Translations under genes and position numbers: made by a program
Origin: Amycolatopsis sp. DSM 110486
GTDB lineage: Bacteria; Actinomycetota; Actinomycetes; Mycobacteriales; Pseudonocardiaceae
Length of the DNA: 64,000 bases
NCBI RefSeq assembly: GCF_019468465.1
Contig: NZ_CP080519.1
Coordinates: forward strand, 9,231,001 to 9,295,000
Direction of reading: 5' to 3'
Notes under the pieces: model-generated
What the model saw: the letters and a program-made list of their open reading frames with translations, nothing else
The model's database searches: none
Told to the model about the DNA's origin: nothing
Part shown: piece by piece, positions 43,470 through 51,647 of the stretch
How the letters are laid out: each line of letters starts with the position of its first letter
How positions within the stretch are numbered: the first letter of the stretch is position 1

Positions 43470-44912
43470 TTGTCCACAATTGCGATCGTCGTGGTCGCGC
43501 TCCTGATCTTGTTCGTCATCATCACGGTGGTCAAGGCGATCATGGTGGTGCCGCAGGCCCAGTCGGCGGTGATCGAGCGACTCGGCCGGTTCCGCACGGT
43601 CGCCTCGCCCGGCCTGACGTTCCTGGTGCCGTTCCTGGACAAGGTCCGCGCCCGGATCGACCTGCGCGAGCAGGTCGTCTCGTTCCCGCCGCAGCCGGTG
43701 ATCACCGAGGACAACCTGACGGTCAACATCGACACCGTCGTGTACTTCCAAGTCACCGACTCGCGCGCCGCGGTCTACGAGATCTCCAACTACATCATCG
43801 GTGTCGAGCAGCTCACCACCACCACACTCCGCAATGTGGTCGGTGGCATGAGCCTGGAGCAGACGCTGACCTCCCGCGACGCGATCAACAGCCAGCTGCG
43901 CGGCGTGCTCGACGAGGCCACCGGCCGCTGGGGCATCCGCGTCGCGCGGGTCGAGCTCAAGGCGATCGACCCGCCGCCGTCGATCCAGGACTCGATGGAG
44001 AAGCAGATGCGCGCCGACCGGGAGAAGCGCGCGATGATCCTCACCGCCGAAGGTCAGCGGGAGTCGTCGATCAAGACGGCGGAAGGCCAGAAGCAGAGCC
44101 AGATCCTCTCCGCCGAAGGCCAGAAGCAGGCCGCGATCCTCGCGGCCGAGGCCGAACGGCAGTCCCGCATCCTGCGCGCGCAGGGTGAACGCGCCGCCCG
44201 CTACCTGCAGGCCCAGGGCCAGGCGAAGGCGATCGAGAAGGTGTTCGCCGCCATCAAGGCCGGCCGCCCGACGCCCGAGGTGCTCGCCTACCAGTACCTG
44301 CAGACCCTGCCGCAGATGGCGCAGGGCGACGCGAACAAGGTCTGGATGATCCCGAGCGACTACGGCAAGGCCCTCGAAGGCTTCGCCCGCGCGCTCGGCG
44401 CCCCCGGCGACGACGGCGTGTTCCGCTACGAGCCGCCGAAGGACGACACCCCCGAACGCCCCGACCTGGACGACGACGAGGTCGCCGGCTGGTTCGACAC
44501 CTCGACCGACCCGAAGGTCGCCGAGGCCGTCGCCGCCGCGGAAGCCGTGGCGCGCAAGGAGGTGCCGAGCCCGCTCAACACCGCGCCGCCGCGCCGCGCC
44601 CTCGGTGGAGCGACCCCGGCACCGGAAGCCGCGGCTCCGGCGGCACCGGCGGAAGAAGAGCCGCCCGCACCGCCGGCCCCGGCCACGCCGCCGCCCAGCA
44701 CGCCGCCGCCGGGTGTCCAGCAGCAGAACCCGCCGTCGCTCCCGCAGCCGCAGCCCCCGACCACGCCGCCGGGTGGCCCGTACCAGGGCCCGCCGCAGCA
44801 GTTCGGCGGCCAGCAGGGTCAGCAGGGACAGCAGGGTCCGGGCAGCGGGCCGTTCCCGCAGCAGGGCCCGTTCGGCGGACCCCAGGGCGGGCCGCCGCAG
44901 CAGCGCCGCTGA
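43470..44912 (+). CDS. SPFH/Band 7 (stomatin-like, QmcA-type) membrane protein
   Basis: The 480-residue protein starts at TTG 43470 after AAGGGGA. One N-terminal membrane helix is followed by the PHB domain (VVPQAQSAVIERLGRF, VITEDNLTVNIDTVVYFQVTD). A coiled coil follows, built from repeats of the AEGQ motif (residues about 190-240). After residue 310 the chain is disordered, rich in Ala/Pro and then Gln/Gly/Pro. Such proteins oligomerise into membrane scaffolds and act with NfeD. The low-complexity tail of roughly 160 residues is longer than in E. coli relatives. A strong terminator follows. Confidence 0.95.
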   Translation: MSTIAIVVVALLILFVIITVVKAIMVVPQAQSAVIERLGRFRTVASPGLTFLVPFLDKVRARIDLREQVVSFPPQPVITEDNLTVNIDTVVYFQVTDSRAAVYEISNYIIGVEQLTTTTLRNVVGGMSLEQTLTSRDAINSQLRGVLDEATGRWGIRVARVELKAIDPPPSIQDSMEKQMRADREKRAMILTAEGQRESSIKTAEGQKQSQILSAEGQKQAAILAAEAERQSRILRAQGERAARYLQAQGQAKAIEKVFAAIKAGRPTPEVLAYQYLQTLPQMAQGDANKVWMIPSDYGKALEGFARALGAPGDDGVFRYEPPKDDTPERPDLDDDEVAGWFDTSTDPKVAEAVAAAEAVARKEVPSPLNTAPPRRALGGATPAPEAAAPAAPAEEEPPAPPAPATPPPSTPPPGVQQQNPPSLPQPQPPTTPPGGPYQGPPQQFGGQQGQQGQQGPGSGPFPQQGPFGGPQGGPPQQRR

Positions 44913-44922
44913 CACATCACGC

Positions 44923-44969
44923 AAAAAGAGGGGCGCCGCACCGGATTCCGGTGCGGCGCCCCTCTTTTT
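44923..44969. terminator. Bidirectional intrinsic terminator
   Basis: The 23-base arms 44923-44945 and 44947-44969 are perfect complements around a single T. A-run and T-run flanks give intrinsic termination on both strands, between the SPFH gene and the converging MFS gene. Confidence 0.95.
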
Positions 44970-44973
44970 GTCG

Positions 44974-46320
44974 CTAGCGGCGGGCGTAGACGCTGACGTC
45001 GTCGATGTTCGCCTTCGACCGGTCCGGCAGCGCGATCACACACAGGATCGTGACCACCGCGGACAACACGATGTAGATCGACACCGAGTACGGCGTGCCC
45101 GTCAGGTGCAGCAGCCAGGTCGCCAGCAGCGGCGCGGGCCCACCCGCGAACACCGACGCCAGCTGGTACCCGAGGCCGGCGCCGCCGTAACGCAGGTGCG
45201 TCGGGAAGCTCTCGCCGATCAGCGCGGCCTGCGGCCCGTACTGCATCGCGTGCGCGACCAGCGACACGATCACCGCGATGAAGATCAGGGCGTGCCCGCC
45301 GTGGCTCAGCACCGTGAAGTACGGGAACGCGATCAGCGCCGTGAGCACCGCGCCGGTCAGGTACACCCGTTTTCGGCCGATGCGGTCGGAGAGCTGGGAG
45401 AACACCGGGATCAGCACCAGCTCCGCCAACGCGCCGACGAGCACCGCGTTGAGGACGAACGTCTTGCTGAACTCAGGACGCTCCACCACGTACACGAGCA
45501 CGAAGCTGGTGAACAGGTAGAACGGCATCTGCTCGCTGAAGCGCAGACCGGCTGAGAGCAGGATCTCCCGCCAGTGGTGGCGCACCGCGTCCTTCACCGG
45601 CGCCTTGGACGTCTTCTTGTTCGCCACCACCGCCGCGAACATCGGCGTCTCGAGGATCCGCAGCCGGATCACCAGCCCGATGACCACGAGCACCAGACTC
45701 AGCAGGAACGGGATCCGCCAGCCCCACGAGTCGAAGTCCTCTTTCGACAGCGTCGCCGACAGCAGCGTCATGCCACCGGTTCCGAGCACCAGGCCGACCG
45801 GCACGCCGATCTGCGCGAAGCTCGCGAGGAGCCCGCGCCTTCGCTGGTCACCCCATTCCATCGCGAGCAGCACCGACCCGCTCCACTCACCGCCGATCGC
45901 GATGCCCTGGATCAGTCGCAGCAGCACCAGGATCAACGGCGCCGCGAACCCGATCGACGCCGTCCCCGGCAGCACCCCCACCACCGCCGAGGACAGGCCC
46001 ATCAGCAGGAGTGTGACGATCAGCGTCGCCTTGCGCCCCAGCCGATCGCCCCAGTGCCCGAAGATCGCCGCGCCGACCGGCCGGGCCGCGAACCCGACCG
46101 CGTAGGTGGCGAACGACTGCATCACGCCGGCGTATCCGCTCGAGGAGGGGAAGAACAGGTGCGGGAAAACAAGTGCCGCTGCCGTGTTGTAGAGGAAAAA
46201 GTCGTACCACTCGATCGTCGTGCCGATCGACCCGGCGAGCGCCGCTCGCCGCACTTGCACTCGACGGTCTCCCGTGGACGCTTGGACTGACTGGCTGACT
46301 TCGTTGTCGCCTAGAACCAT
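44974..46320 (-). CDS. MFS transporter, metabolite:H+ symporter (MHS) type
   Basis: The 448-residue protein has the MHS hallmarks: IGTTIEWYDFFLYNTAAALVFPHLFF in helix 1, RPVGAAIFGHWGDRLGRKATLI in motif A, and RLIQGIAIGGEWSGSVLLAMEW. This group imports organic acids or compatible solutes such as shikimate, alpha-ketoglutarate or proline/betaine. The substrate is not determinable. It opens at ATG 46320 behind GAGAGG and ends at a shared terminator. Confidence 0.93.
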   Translation of the reverse strand: MVLGDNEVSQSVQASTGDRRVQVRRAALAGSIGTTIEWYDFFLYNTAAALVFPHLFFPSSSGYAGVMQSFATYAVGFAARPVGAAIFGHWGDRLGRKATLIVTLLLMGLSSAVVGVLPGTASIGFAAPLILVLLRLIQGIAIGGEWSGSVLLAMEWGDQRRRGLLASFAQIGVPVGLVLGTGGMTLLSATLSKEDFDSWGWRIPFLLSLVLVVIGLVIRLRILETPMFAAVVANKKTSKAPVKDAVRHHWREILLSAGLRFSEQMPFYLFTSFVLVYVVERPEFSKTFVLNAVLVGALAELVLIPVFSQLSDRIGRKRVYLTGAVLTALIAFPYFTVLSHGGHALIFIAVIVSLVAHAMQYGPQAALIGESFPTHLRYGGAGLGYQLASVFAGGPAPLLATWLLHLTGTPYSVSIYIVLSAVVTILCVIALPDRSKANIDDVSVYARR

Positions 46321-46489
46321 GGGTGCACACCTCTCGTGACTGGCGTCACTCAATAGTGTGAGCCGTGCCCGCCTGTTTGGCGATTCCTGACGAACGATGC
46401 GGGAAGGTCGTTTCGTTCTGTCACCCTTTGTGGTCGTATTCCGCCGAAAACCACGGTCTGCGATTGTTCCGAAAAACTTCGCGATGGGA

Positions 46490-46516
46490 TGTCGGAAACC
46501 CGTGCGCGGCTCCGTC
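46490..46516 (+). promoter_or_regulatory. Putative ECF42 promoter upstream of the split-barrel gene
   Basis: TGTCGG (46490-46495), 17 bases, then CGTC (46513-46516) fits my recollection of the ECF42-type promoter (TGTCGA plus CGA/CGTC). The segment 46473-46520 closely resembles the corresponding segment before the YCII gene. Confidence 0.65.
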
Positions 46517-46575
46517 CCCGCGGTGACAACAGACCGAAGCTCACCGGCCGGACCGACACCACCGAGGAGAACCCC

Positions 46576-47073
46576 GTGGACCGCAGTGAGATCACCGAGA
46601 TCCTCGACCGCCCGCTCAGCCAGGAGCTGCTGGCGCGCGACCTGACCCGCCTGGCGTACGTCGCGCAGGACGGGACGCCGCGCAACGTGCCGATCGCGTT
46701 CACCTGGAGCGGCACCGAGATTGTCATGTGCACCGCCAAGAACGCGCCGAAGCTCCCGTCCCTGCGGGCCAACCCGATGGTCGCGCTCACGATCGACACC
46801 GAGGTGCACCCGCCCAAGATCCTGCTCATCCGGGGCCGCGCCGAGCTCGACGTCGTCGACGGGATCCCCGAGGAGTATCTGCAGATGAACGGCAGCTACG
46901 AGATGACCGCCGAACAGCGGGTCGAGTGGGAGGCCGAGGTCCGCTCGCTCTACGACGGCATGGTCCGCATCGTCGTGACCCCGACCTGGGCGAAGCTCAT
47001 CGACTTCGAGACCACACTGCCCAGCGCCGTCGAAGAGCTGGTCAAGCAGCGCGCCGAGCGTCAGCAAGCTTGA
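46576..47073 (+). CDS. Pyridoxamine 5'-phosphate oxidase-like split-barrel protein
   Basis: The 165-residue flavin/F420-type split barrel has DLTRLAYVAQDGTPRNVPIAFTWSGTEIVMCTAKNAPKLPSLRANPMVALTI in its N-terminal half. GTG 46576 follows GAGGAGA. Probable role: redox enzyme or detoxifying reductase with an unknown substrate. The matching promoter elements upstream place it in the same regulon as the YCII/ECF42 genes that follow. Confidence 0.88.
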   Translation: MDRSEITEILDRPLSQELLARDLTRLAYVAQDGTPRNVPIAFTWSGTEIVMCTAKNAPKLPSLRANPMVALTIDTEVHPPKILLIRGRAELDVVDGIPEEYLQMNGSYEMTAEQRVEWEAEVRSLYDGMVRIVVTPTWAKLIDFETTLPSAVEELVKQRAERQQA

Positions 47074-47105
47074 AAACCCCAGCCGGAAAAAGTTTCGCCG
47101 CGGGA

Positions 47106-47132
47106 TGTCGAGAACCCGCGAACGGCTGCGTC
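47106..47132 (+). promoter_or_regulatory. Putative ECF42 promoter upstream of YCII-sigma operon
   Basis: TGTCGA (47106-47111), a 17-base spacer and CGTC (47129-47132) match the recalled ECF42 consensus exactly at the -35. It precedes the YCII gene by 50 bases, suggesting that the sigma factor activates its own operon. Confidence 0.75.
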
Positions 47133-47183
47133 CCCGTACCGAACCCGGCCAGAATGGGCCGGACCACACCAAGGAGAACGACG

Positions 47184-47591
47184 ATGGCCAAGTACCTGCT
47201 GCTCAAGCACTACCGCGGCGCGCCGGCCGCGGGCAACGACGTGCCGATGGACCAGTGGACCCCGGAGGAGGTCACGGCCCACATGCAGTACTTGCGTGAC
47301 TTCGCGGCCAAGCTCGAAAGCACCGGCGAGTTCGTGGACAGCCAGGCGTTGTCGCAGGACGGCACGTGGGTCCGCTCCGGCGGCGAGGGCCGGCCGCCGG
47401 TCACCGACGGGCCGTTCGCGGAGACCAAGGACCTCATCGCCGGCTGGGTGATCATCGACGTCGACACCCACGAGCGCGCGGTCGAGCTCGCCGGCGAGCT
47501 GTCCGCGTCGCCGGGTGCGGGCGGGAAGCCGACCCAGGAATGGCTCGAGGTGCGCCCGTTCTACGGCGAGTGCCCCGCCATCACCGAATGA
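47184..47591 (+). CDS. YCII-related (DGPF) family protein
   Basis: This 135-residue small protein has the family text YLLLKHYRG at the start and PPVTDGPFAETKDLIAGWVIIDV in the middle. The DGPF group is nearly always encoded next to ECF42 sigma factors and is part of their regulon. Its chemistry is not established. Its TGA overlaps the sigma ATG (ATGA). Confidence 0.95.
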   Translation: MAKYLLLKHYRGAPAAGNDVPMDQWTPEEVTAHMQYLRDFAAKLESTGEFVDSQALSQDGTWVRSGGEGRPPVTDGPFAETKDLIAGWVIIDVDTHERAVELAGELSASPGAGGKPTQEWLEVRPFYGECPAITE

Positions 47592-48745
47592 CGGCACCGG
47601 TGGACGAAACCCTGCTGCGGGCCCTCACACCGGCCGTGATCGGGATCCTCGGCCGTCGCGGAGCGGATTTCGCGGCGGCCGAGGACGCGGTGCAGGAAGC
47701 CCTGGTCGAGGCGGTGCGCGTGTGGCCGGACGACCCGCCGCGCGACCCGAAGGGCTGGCTGGTCACCGTCGCGTGGCGCAAGTTCCTCGACGCCGTGCGC
47801 GCCGACTCCTCGCGGCGCCACCGCGAGCTGCGCGCCGACGAGGAGCCCGAACCCGGACCGACCGAGGTCACGGACGACACGCTGCAGCTGTATTTCCTGT
47901 GCACCCACCCGTCGCTGACCCCGGCTTCGGCCGTCGCGCTCACGTTGCGCGCGGTCGGCGGGCTGACCACGCGGCAGATCGCGCAGGCCTACCTCGTGCC
48001 AGAGGTGACGATGGGCCAGCGCATCACCCGGGCCAAGAAAACCGTGGCGGGCGTGCGCCTGAACCAGGCCGGCGACGTCGGCACGGTGCTGCGGGTGCTG
48101 TACCTGGTGTTCAACGAGGGCTACTCCGGCGACGTCGACCTCGCCGCCGAGGCCATCCGGCTCACGCGCCAGCTCGCCGCCCGGATCGACCACGAGGAGG
48201 TCGCGGGCCTGCTCGCCCTCATGCTGCTCCACCACGCCCGCCGCCCGGCGCGGACCAGCTCCGACGGCCGGCTCGTGCCGCTGGCCGACCAGGACCGCAG
48301 CCAGTGGGACACAGGCCTGATCGCCGAGGGCGTCGACATCCTGCAGGCGGCGCTCACGCGCGACCGGTTGGGCGAGTTCCAGGCCCAGGCCGCGATCGCC
48401 GCGCTGCACGCCGACGCGCAGGCGGCCGAAGAGACCGACTGGGTGCAGATCGTCGAGTGGTACGACGAGCTGGTGCGCCTCACCGACAGCCCGGTCGCCC
48501 GGCTCAATCGGGCCGTCGCGGTCGGGGAGGCCGACGGTCCCCGCGCGGGCCTGGCCGCGCTCGCTGAGCTCGACCCCGCCCTGCCCCGCCACACCGCCGC
48601 GTCGGCGTACCTCCACGAACGCGAGGGCGACCCCGCTACCGCGGCCCGGCTCTACGTCGAAGCCGCCGCGGCCGCGCCCAACCTCCCCGAACGCGAGCAC
48701 CTCACCCGGCAGGCCGCCCGCCTGAACTCCCGGCTGCGCGGGTGA
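47588..48745 (+). CDS. ECF42-type RNA polymerase sigma factor with C-terminal TPR-like extension
   Basis: The 385-residue protein has region 2 (DFAAAEDAVQEALVEAVRVWPDD, PKGWLVTVAWRKFLDAVRAD) and region 4 (LTLRAVGGLTTRQIAQAYLVPEVTMGQRITRAKKTV). A long extension of about 200 helical residues (DUF6596/TPR-like, for example NRAVAVGEADGPRAGLAALAELDP) follows. In ECF42 sigma factors this extension is needed for activity and there is no classical anti-sigma factor. Overlap with the YCII gene, plus promoter motifs upstream, shows a self-contained regulon. Confidence 0.96.
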   Translation: MTAPVDETLLRALTPAVIGILGRRGADFAAAEDAVQEALVEAVRVWPDDPPRDPKGWLVTVAWRKFLDAVRADSSRRHRELRADEEPEPGPTEVTDDTLQLYFLCTHPSLTPASAVALTLRAVGGLTTRQIAQAYLVPEVTMGQRITRAKKTVAGVRLNQAGDVGTVLRVLYLVFNEGYSGDVDLAAEAIRLTRQLAARIDHEEVAGLLALMLLHHARRPARTSSDGRLVPLADQDRSQWDTGLIAEGVDILQAALTRDRLGEFQAQAAIAALHADAQAAEETDWVQIVEWYDELVRLTDSPVARLNRAVAVGEADGPRAGLAALAELDPALPRHTAASAYLHEREGDPATAARLYVEAAAAAPNLPEREHLTRQAARLNSRLRG

Positions 48746-48758
48746 ACGCAGCTCGGGG

Positions 48759-49520
48759 TCAGGCGGTCGCGTAGATGTCGCGGTAGCGCTTCAGCGCGCG
48801 GCGGGTGAGGTCGTCGCCGTCCTGTCCGGCGAAGCGGCCGGGCCGCAGCGTCTCGAGGTGGGGGACGCCGGGGTCTTCGCCGCGCAGCAACGCGGCGAGC
48901 GCCGCGGCCGACCCGGCGGCGTGCGTGACCCAGATCGCCTCCGCCAGCCACAGGCCCGCGACGTGCGCGACCGGGCCCAGCAGCGGCAGGTTGTCGGGCG
49001 TCATGGAGAACACGCCGTTGAGCCGCTCGGCCGGCGTGAAGCGCGTGGCTTCCGGCAGCAGCGCGAGCGCGGTGGCGATGGCCGGGTCGAACTGCTCCGT
49101 GACCCACGGCTGTTGGGCGGACTCGCCGGGCGTGACCGGCAGCGGACGGTGGCCGTAGGTGCCGAGCCCCAGGCGCTCGCCGTGGTCGCGCGCGTAGACG
49201 TGGTGCTCGGGCCAGCGCACGAACCGGATCCACGAGCGCCGGAACATACGCGGCCGCCTCCGCCGGATCCAGCGCCCGGGCCGGCAGCCCTGCGGCTTCG
49301 GCCGCCGTCGCTCGTCGCTCCAGATCCCGCAGACCGTCCACAGTGGTCGCGACCTCCAGGCCGCCGACGCGGCTGAACCCGGCCGGGATCTCGTCGTAGC
49401 GCGCGGCGCTGGCCCGCGCCAGCTCGGTCAGCACGGGAGCCTCGTTGAACAGCCCGACGAACCCGGGCGCGTACCCGGTCGAGCCCCACCCACCCTGGCG
49501 CAGCGCTCCGCGGTTGACAC
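48759..49520 (-). pseudogene. Decayed FAD-dependent oxidoreductase (DAO/dimethylglycine dehydrogenase-like)
   Basis: Reading on the minus strand, GGWGSTGYAPGFVGLFNEAPVLTELARASAARYDEIP and FSRVGGLEVATTVDGLRDLERR belong to the early part of a DAO-type enzyme. The FAD-binding glycine motif that should come first is missing. After about 49250 the frame changes to RSWIRFVRWPEHHVYARDHGERLGLGTYGHRPLPV, and the text between these parts in intact relatives appears deleted. The remaining C-terminal part (TPDNLPLLGPVAHVAGLWLAEAIWVTHAAGSA) is well preserved. A pseudogene with N-terminal loss, internal deletion and frameshift is the best reading. Confidence 0.75.
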
Positions 49521-49543
49521 GTAGGAATTATCCTACCTATTGT
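49514..49543 (+). promoter_or_regulatory. Promoter with operator in its spacer
   Basis: TTGACA (49514-49519) and TATTGT (49538-49543) are 18 bases apart. The spacer contains the inverted repeat GTAGGA-ATTA-TCCTAC (49521-49536). This drives the VOC/ArsR-type genes, and the regulator at 49943 is the natural candidate to bind. Confidence 0.7.
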
Positions 49544-49550
49544 TTCCGGC

Positions 49551-49937
49551 ATGACCGTCTCCCGCATCCAGTTCGTCACCGTGCCGGTGGCCGACCAGGC
49601 GAAAGCCCGCGAGTTCTACGTCGACAAACTCGGGTTCGAGGTCGTCGTCGATCGCCACGGCCCGGCCGGCCGGTTCGTGATGGTGGCGCCGAAGGGCGCC
49701 CAGACCGGCCTGGTGCTCGTCGACTACCCGATCTCCGGTGTCACGCTCACCGGCCCGCTGCACTTCCAGCTCGACACCACCGACCTCGACGCCGACGTGG
49801 CCGCGTTGCGCGACAACGGGATCGAGGTCCCCGAGCCGCAGGCGATGCCGTGGGGCCGCGCGACCTCGTTCCAGGACCTCGACGGCAACGGCGTCGGCCT
49901 GCTCGAGCCCTCGGCGTTCGGCAACCGGCCGGGCTGA
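49551..49937 (+). CDS. VOC family protein
   Basis: The 128-residue VOC protein begins VSRIQFVTVPVADQAKAREFYVDKLGFEVVVD and ends FQDLDGNGVGLLEPS. In the usual arrangement with an ArsR-type regulator and a SRPBCC protein it is part of a small stress operon with unknown substrate. The last Glu-like ligand position is in GLLEPS. It is followed five bases later by the regulator gene. Confidence 0.92.
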   Translation: MTVSRIQFVTVPVADQAKAREFYVDKLGFEVVVDRHGPAGRFVMVAPKGAQTGLVLVDYPISGVTLTGPLHFQLDTTDLDADVAALRDNGIEVPEPQAMPWGRATSFQDLDGNGVGLLEPSAFGNRPG

Positions 49938-49942
49938 GCGGC

Positions 49943-50260
49943 GTGCCCGTCAACGACGACGTCTTCGCCGCGCTCGCCAACCCCGCGCGGCGCGAGGTGC
50001 TGCGGATGCTGCTCGACGGCCCCATGGCCGCCGGCGATCTGGCCGAGCGCTTCGACATGCGCCGGCCCAGCCTGTCGGAACACCTGCGCGTGCTGCGGGA
50101 AGCCGGCCTGGTCACCGAGCAACGAGCCGGGCGCAACCGCCTCTACTCCCTCGAAGCCGCGCCGCTGGAGGAAGTCACGACGTGGCTGCACCCGTTCGAG
50201 CGGTTCTGGCGCACGAAGCTCACCAACCTGCGTGATCTGCTCGACGAGGAGGACCTGTGA
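49943..50260 (+). CDS. ArsR-type winged-helix regulator (non-metal type)
   Basis: The 105-residue regulator starts (GTG) PVNDDVFAALANPARREVLRMLLDGPMAAGDLAERFDMRRPSLSEHLRVLREAGLVTEQRAGRNRLYSL. It lacks the cysteine metal sites of ArsR and belongs to the group that pairs with SRPBCC/AHSA1 proteins. It probably represses its own operon through the inverted repeat at 49521-49536. Its stop overlaps the GTG of the cut SRPBCC gene. Confidence 0.93.
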   Translation: MPVNDDVFAALANPARREVLRMLLDGPMAAGDLAERFDMRRPSLSEHLRVLREAGLVTEQRAGRNRLYSLEAAPLEEVTTWLHPFERFWRTKLTNLRDLLDEEDL

Positions 50261-50379
50261 CCGAGGCCGCGCCGAACCCGGAAGACCCGACGGCGGTGCA
50301 CGTCGACCAGTTCCTGCCGCACCGGGGTTCCCGGACATCTCGCGGAATATCCAACGGAATGGCCGCTGACCAGCAGTAA
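50257..50379 (+). pseudogene. SRPBCC/AHSA1 gene interrupted after about 22 codons
   Basis: GTG 50257 has a strong GAGGAGG site. The frame TEAAPNPEDPTAVHVDQFLPH is the expected N-terminus of an AHSA1-type SRPBCC protein, where PPAKVWRAL-like text should follow. Instead, after position 50322 the frame runs into foreign sequence (RGSRTSRGISNG) and stops at 50377-50379. This is the point where the mobile island begins. Confidence 0.75.
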
Positions 50380-50388
50380 TGCGGGTGT

Positions 50389-51315
50389 TTACGAGCGTTC
50401 GCGTCGGCGGCGGGCGGCGCGGATCTCGTCGTCGGCGACCTGGTCGGCGAGCAGGGTGTAGATCTGGGTGGTTTCGGTGCTGGCATGTCCGAGCCGGCGG
50501 CGGACGACTTCGATGGAGACGCCGGAGTTGATGAGTTCGGTGGCATGGGCGTGGCGCAGCTGGTGGATCTCGATGCCGAGCCCGGCTGCGGTGCAGTAGC
50601 CGTTCCAGCGGTGGTGGGCGGCGTCGTAGGACAGCGGGCCGCCCTTGCCGTTGATGCTGGCGCGGAACATCGGCCCGGCGGTGTATCCGGAGCGGGCGAG
50701 GTAGAGCTTGACCAGCGCGACGTACCCGCGGTCGTCGAGCAGGACCGTGCGCACGGTGCCGCCCTTGCCGTGGATCTGGACGTGCTCGTCGTCCAGGCGC
50801 AGGTCGAAGTCCTCGACGTAGAGCCCGCACACTTCGGCCGCGCGGGCGCCGCAGACGTAGGCTGTCTCGAACAGCACCCGGTCGCGCAGCCGGGCGAGCG
50901 GAAGCTCTTTGCGTGGCCGGCGGGTGCAGATCACGGCGAGCACCGTCTGCACGTCCTTCGCCGCGGCCGGGCGCGGCAGCGTCTTGGGGACCTTGATGGT
51001 GTCGATGCGGTCCATCGGGTTCGCGTCGAGTTCCTCATGCCGGACCGCCCATTTGCAGAACGACGCGACTGCGGCGCGTTTGCGCTTGCGGGTCGAGGGC
51101 GCGAGCCCGGCGATGTCGGAGAGGTACGCCCGGACCGGCTGAGCGGTCAGCTCACTGATCTCGCCGTCGTGGTGGGCGGCGAACTGGGTGAGGTCGCCGC
51201 GGTAGGCGCGGATGGTGTGCGCGGAGGCGTTGGTGTTGGCGAGGTCGGCGAGGAAGTCGTCGATGTGTCGGGCGAGCGGATGCGCCCGGTCGAGCTGCCC
51301 CGGGGCCACCGTCAT
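50389..51315 (-). CDS. Tyrosine recombinase/integrase (XerC/TnpI type)
   Basis: The 308-residue recombinase has an N-terminal SAM-like core-binding domain (ARHIDDFLADLANTNASAHTIRAYRGDLTQFAAHH). The catalytic set is visible: Arg in YVCGARAAEVCGLY, HQLRHAHATELINSG (His-x-x-Arg), LGHASTETTQIYTLL (His and the Tyr nucleophile). All key residues are present, so it should be active. It sits at the left border of the island, and repeats upstream of its start look like its recombination site. Confidence 0.94.
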   Translation of the reverse strand: MTVAPGQLDRAHPLARHIDDFLADLANTNASAHTIRAYRGDLTQFAAHHDGEISELTAQPVRAYLSDIAGLAPSTRKRKRAAVASFCKWAVRHEELDANPMDRIDTIKVPKTLPRPAAAKDVQTVLAVICTRRPRKELPLARLRDRVLFETAYVCGARAAEVCGLYVEDFDLRLDDEHVQIHGKGGTVRTVLLDDRGYVALVKLYLARSGYTAGPMFRASINGKGGPLSYDAAHHRWNGYCTAAGLGIEIHQLRHAHATELINSGVSIEVVRRRLGHASTETTQIYTLLADQVADDEIRAARRRRERS

Positions 51316-51647
51316 GCCCTCATCCTCCGAGTTGCCAGATAACCGGGAAACGAACCAGGGGGCCGGGGTGGTGTCCGCCCAGCTCGCCGATCGCCCTTAA
51401 GGCCGATCTTGCCAGATAACGAGAAGGTTATCCCGCAACCGACCACATCGTCGGCGAAGCCCACCAGACCGCCGGTCCCGTGGAGTTGAACCGCGCCTTC
51501 GGCCTCGGCGTGAGGACCGCCGTGCGCTACGTCCGCGCCGCCCAGCCCGATCGCTACACACCCGACCCCGATGGCGTAAGCAGCACCACGCCCCGCCATC
51601 CCAAGGGGACCTTGCCGGGAGAGGGCTGGTTTGCCAGTGTCACCGGC
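51316..51647. other. Gap between recombinase and MFS gene with recombination repeats and a coding remnant
   Basis: The left part holds the TTGCCAGATAAC repeats. From about 51435 to 51560 the plus frame reads TDHIVGEAHQTAGP, then VELNRAFGLGVRTAVRYVRAAQPDRY. This looks like the C-terminus of a recombinase-type protein joined to the MFS frame; I take it as a remnant. No other gene is seen. Confidence 0.5.
51332..51438. promoter_or_regulatory. Candidate recombination site of the tyrosine recombinase
   Basis: TTGCCAGATAAC occurs at 51332-51343 and 51409-51420. The second copy is followed after six bases (GAGAAG) by the inverted GTTATCCCGCAA (51427-51438), which matches its complement at 10 of 12 positions. 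Two inverted arms with a six-base centre plus an accessory direct repeat is the layout of a TnpI/Xer-type core site. The call is structural inference. Confidence 0.6.
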
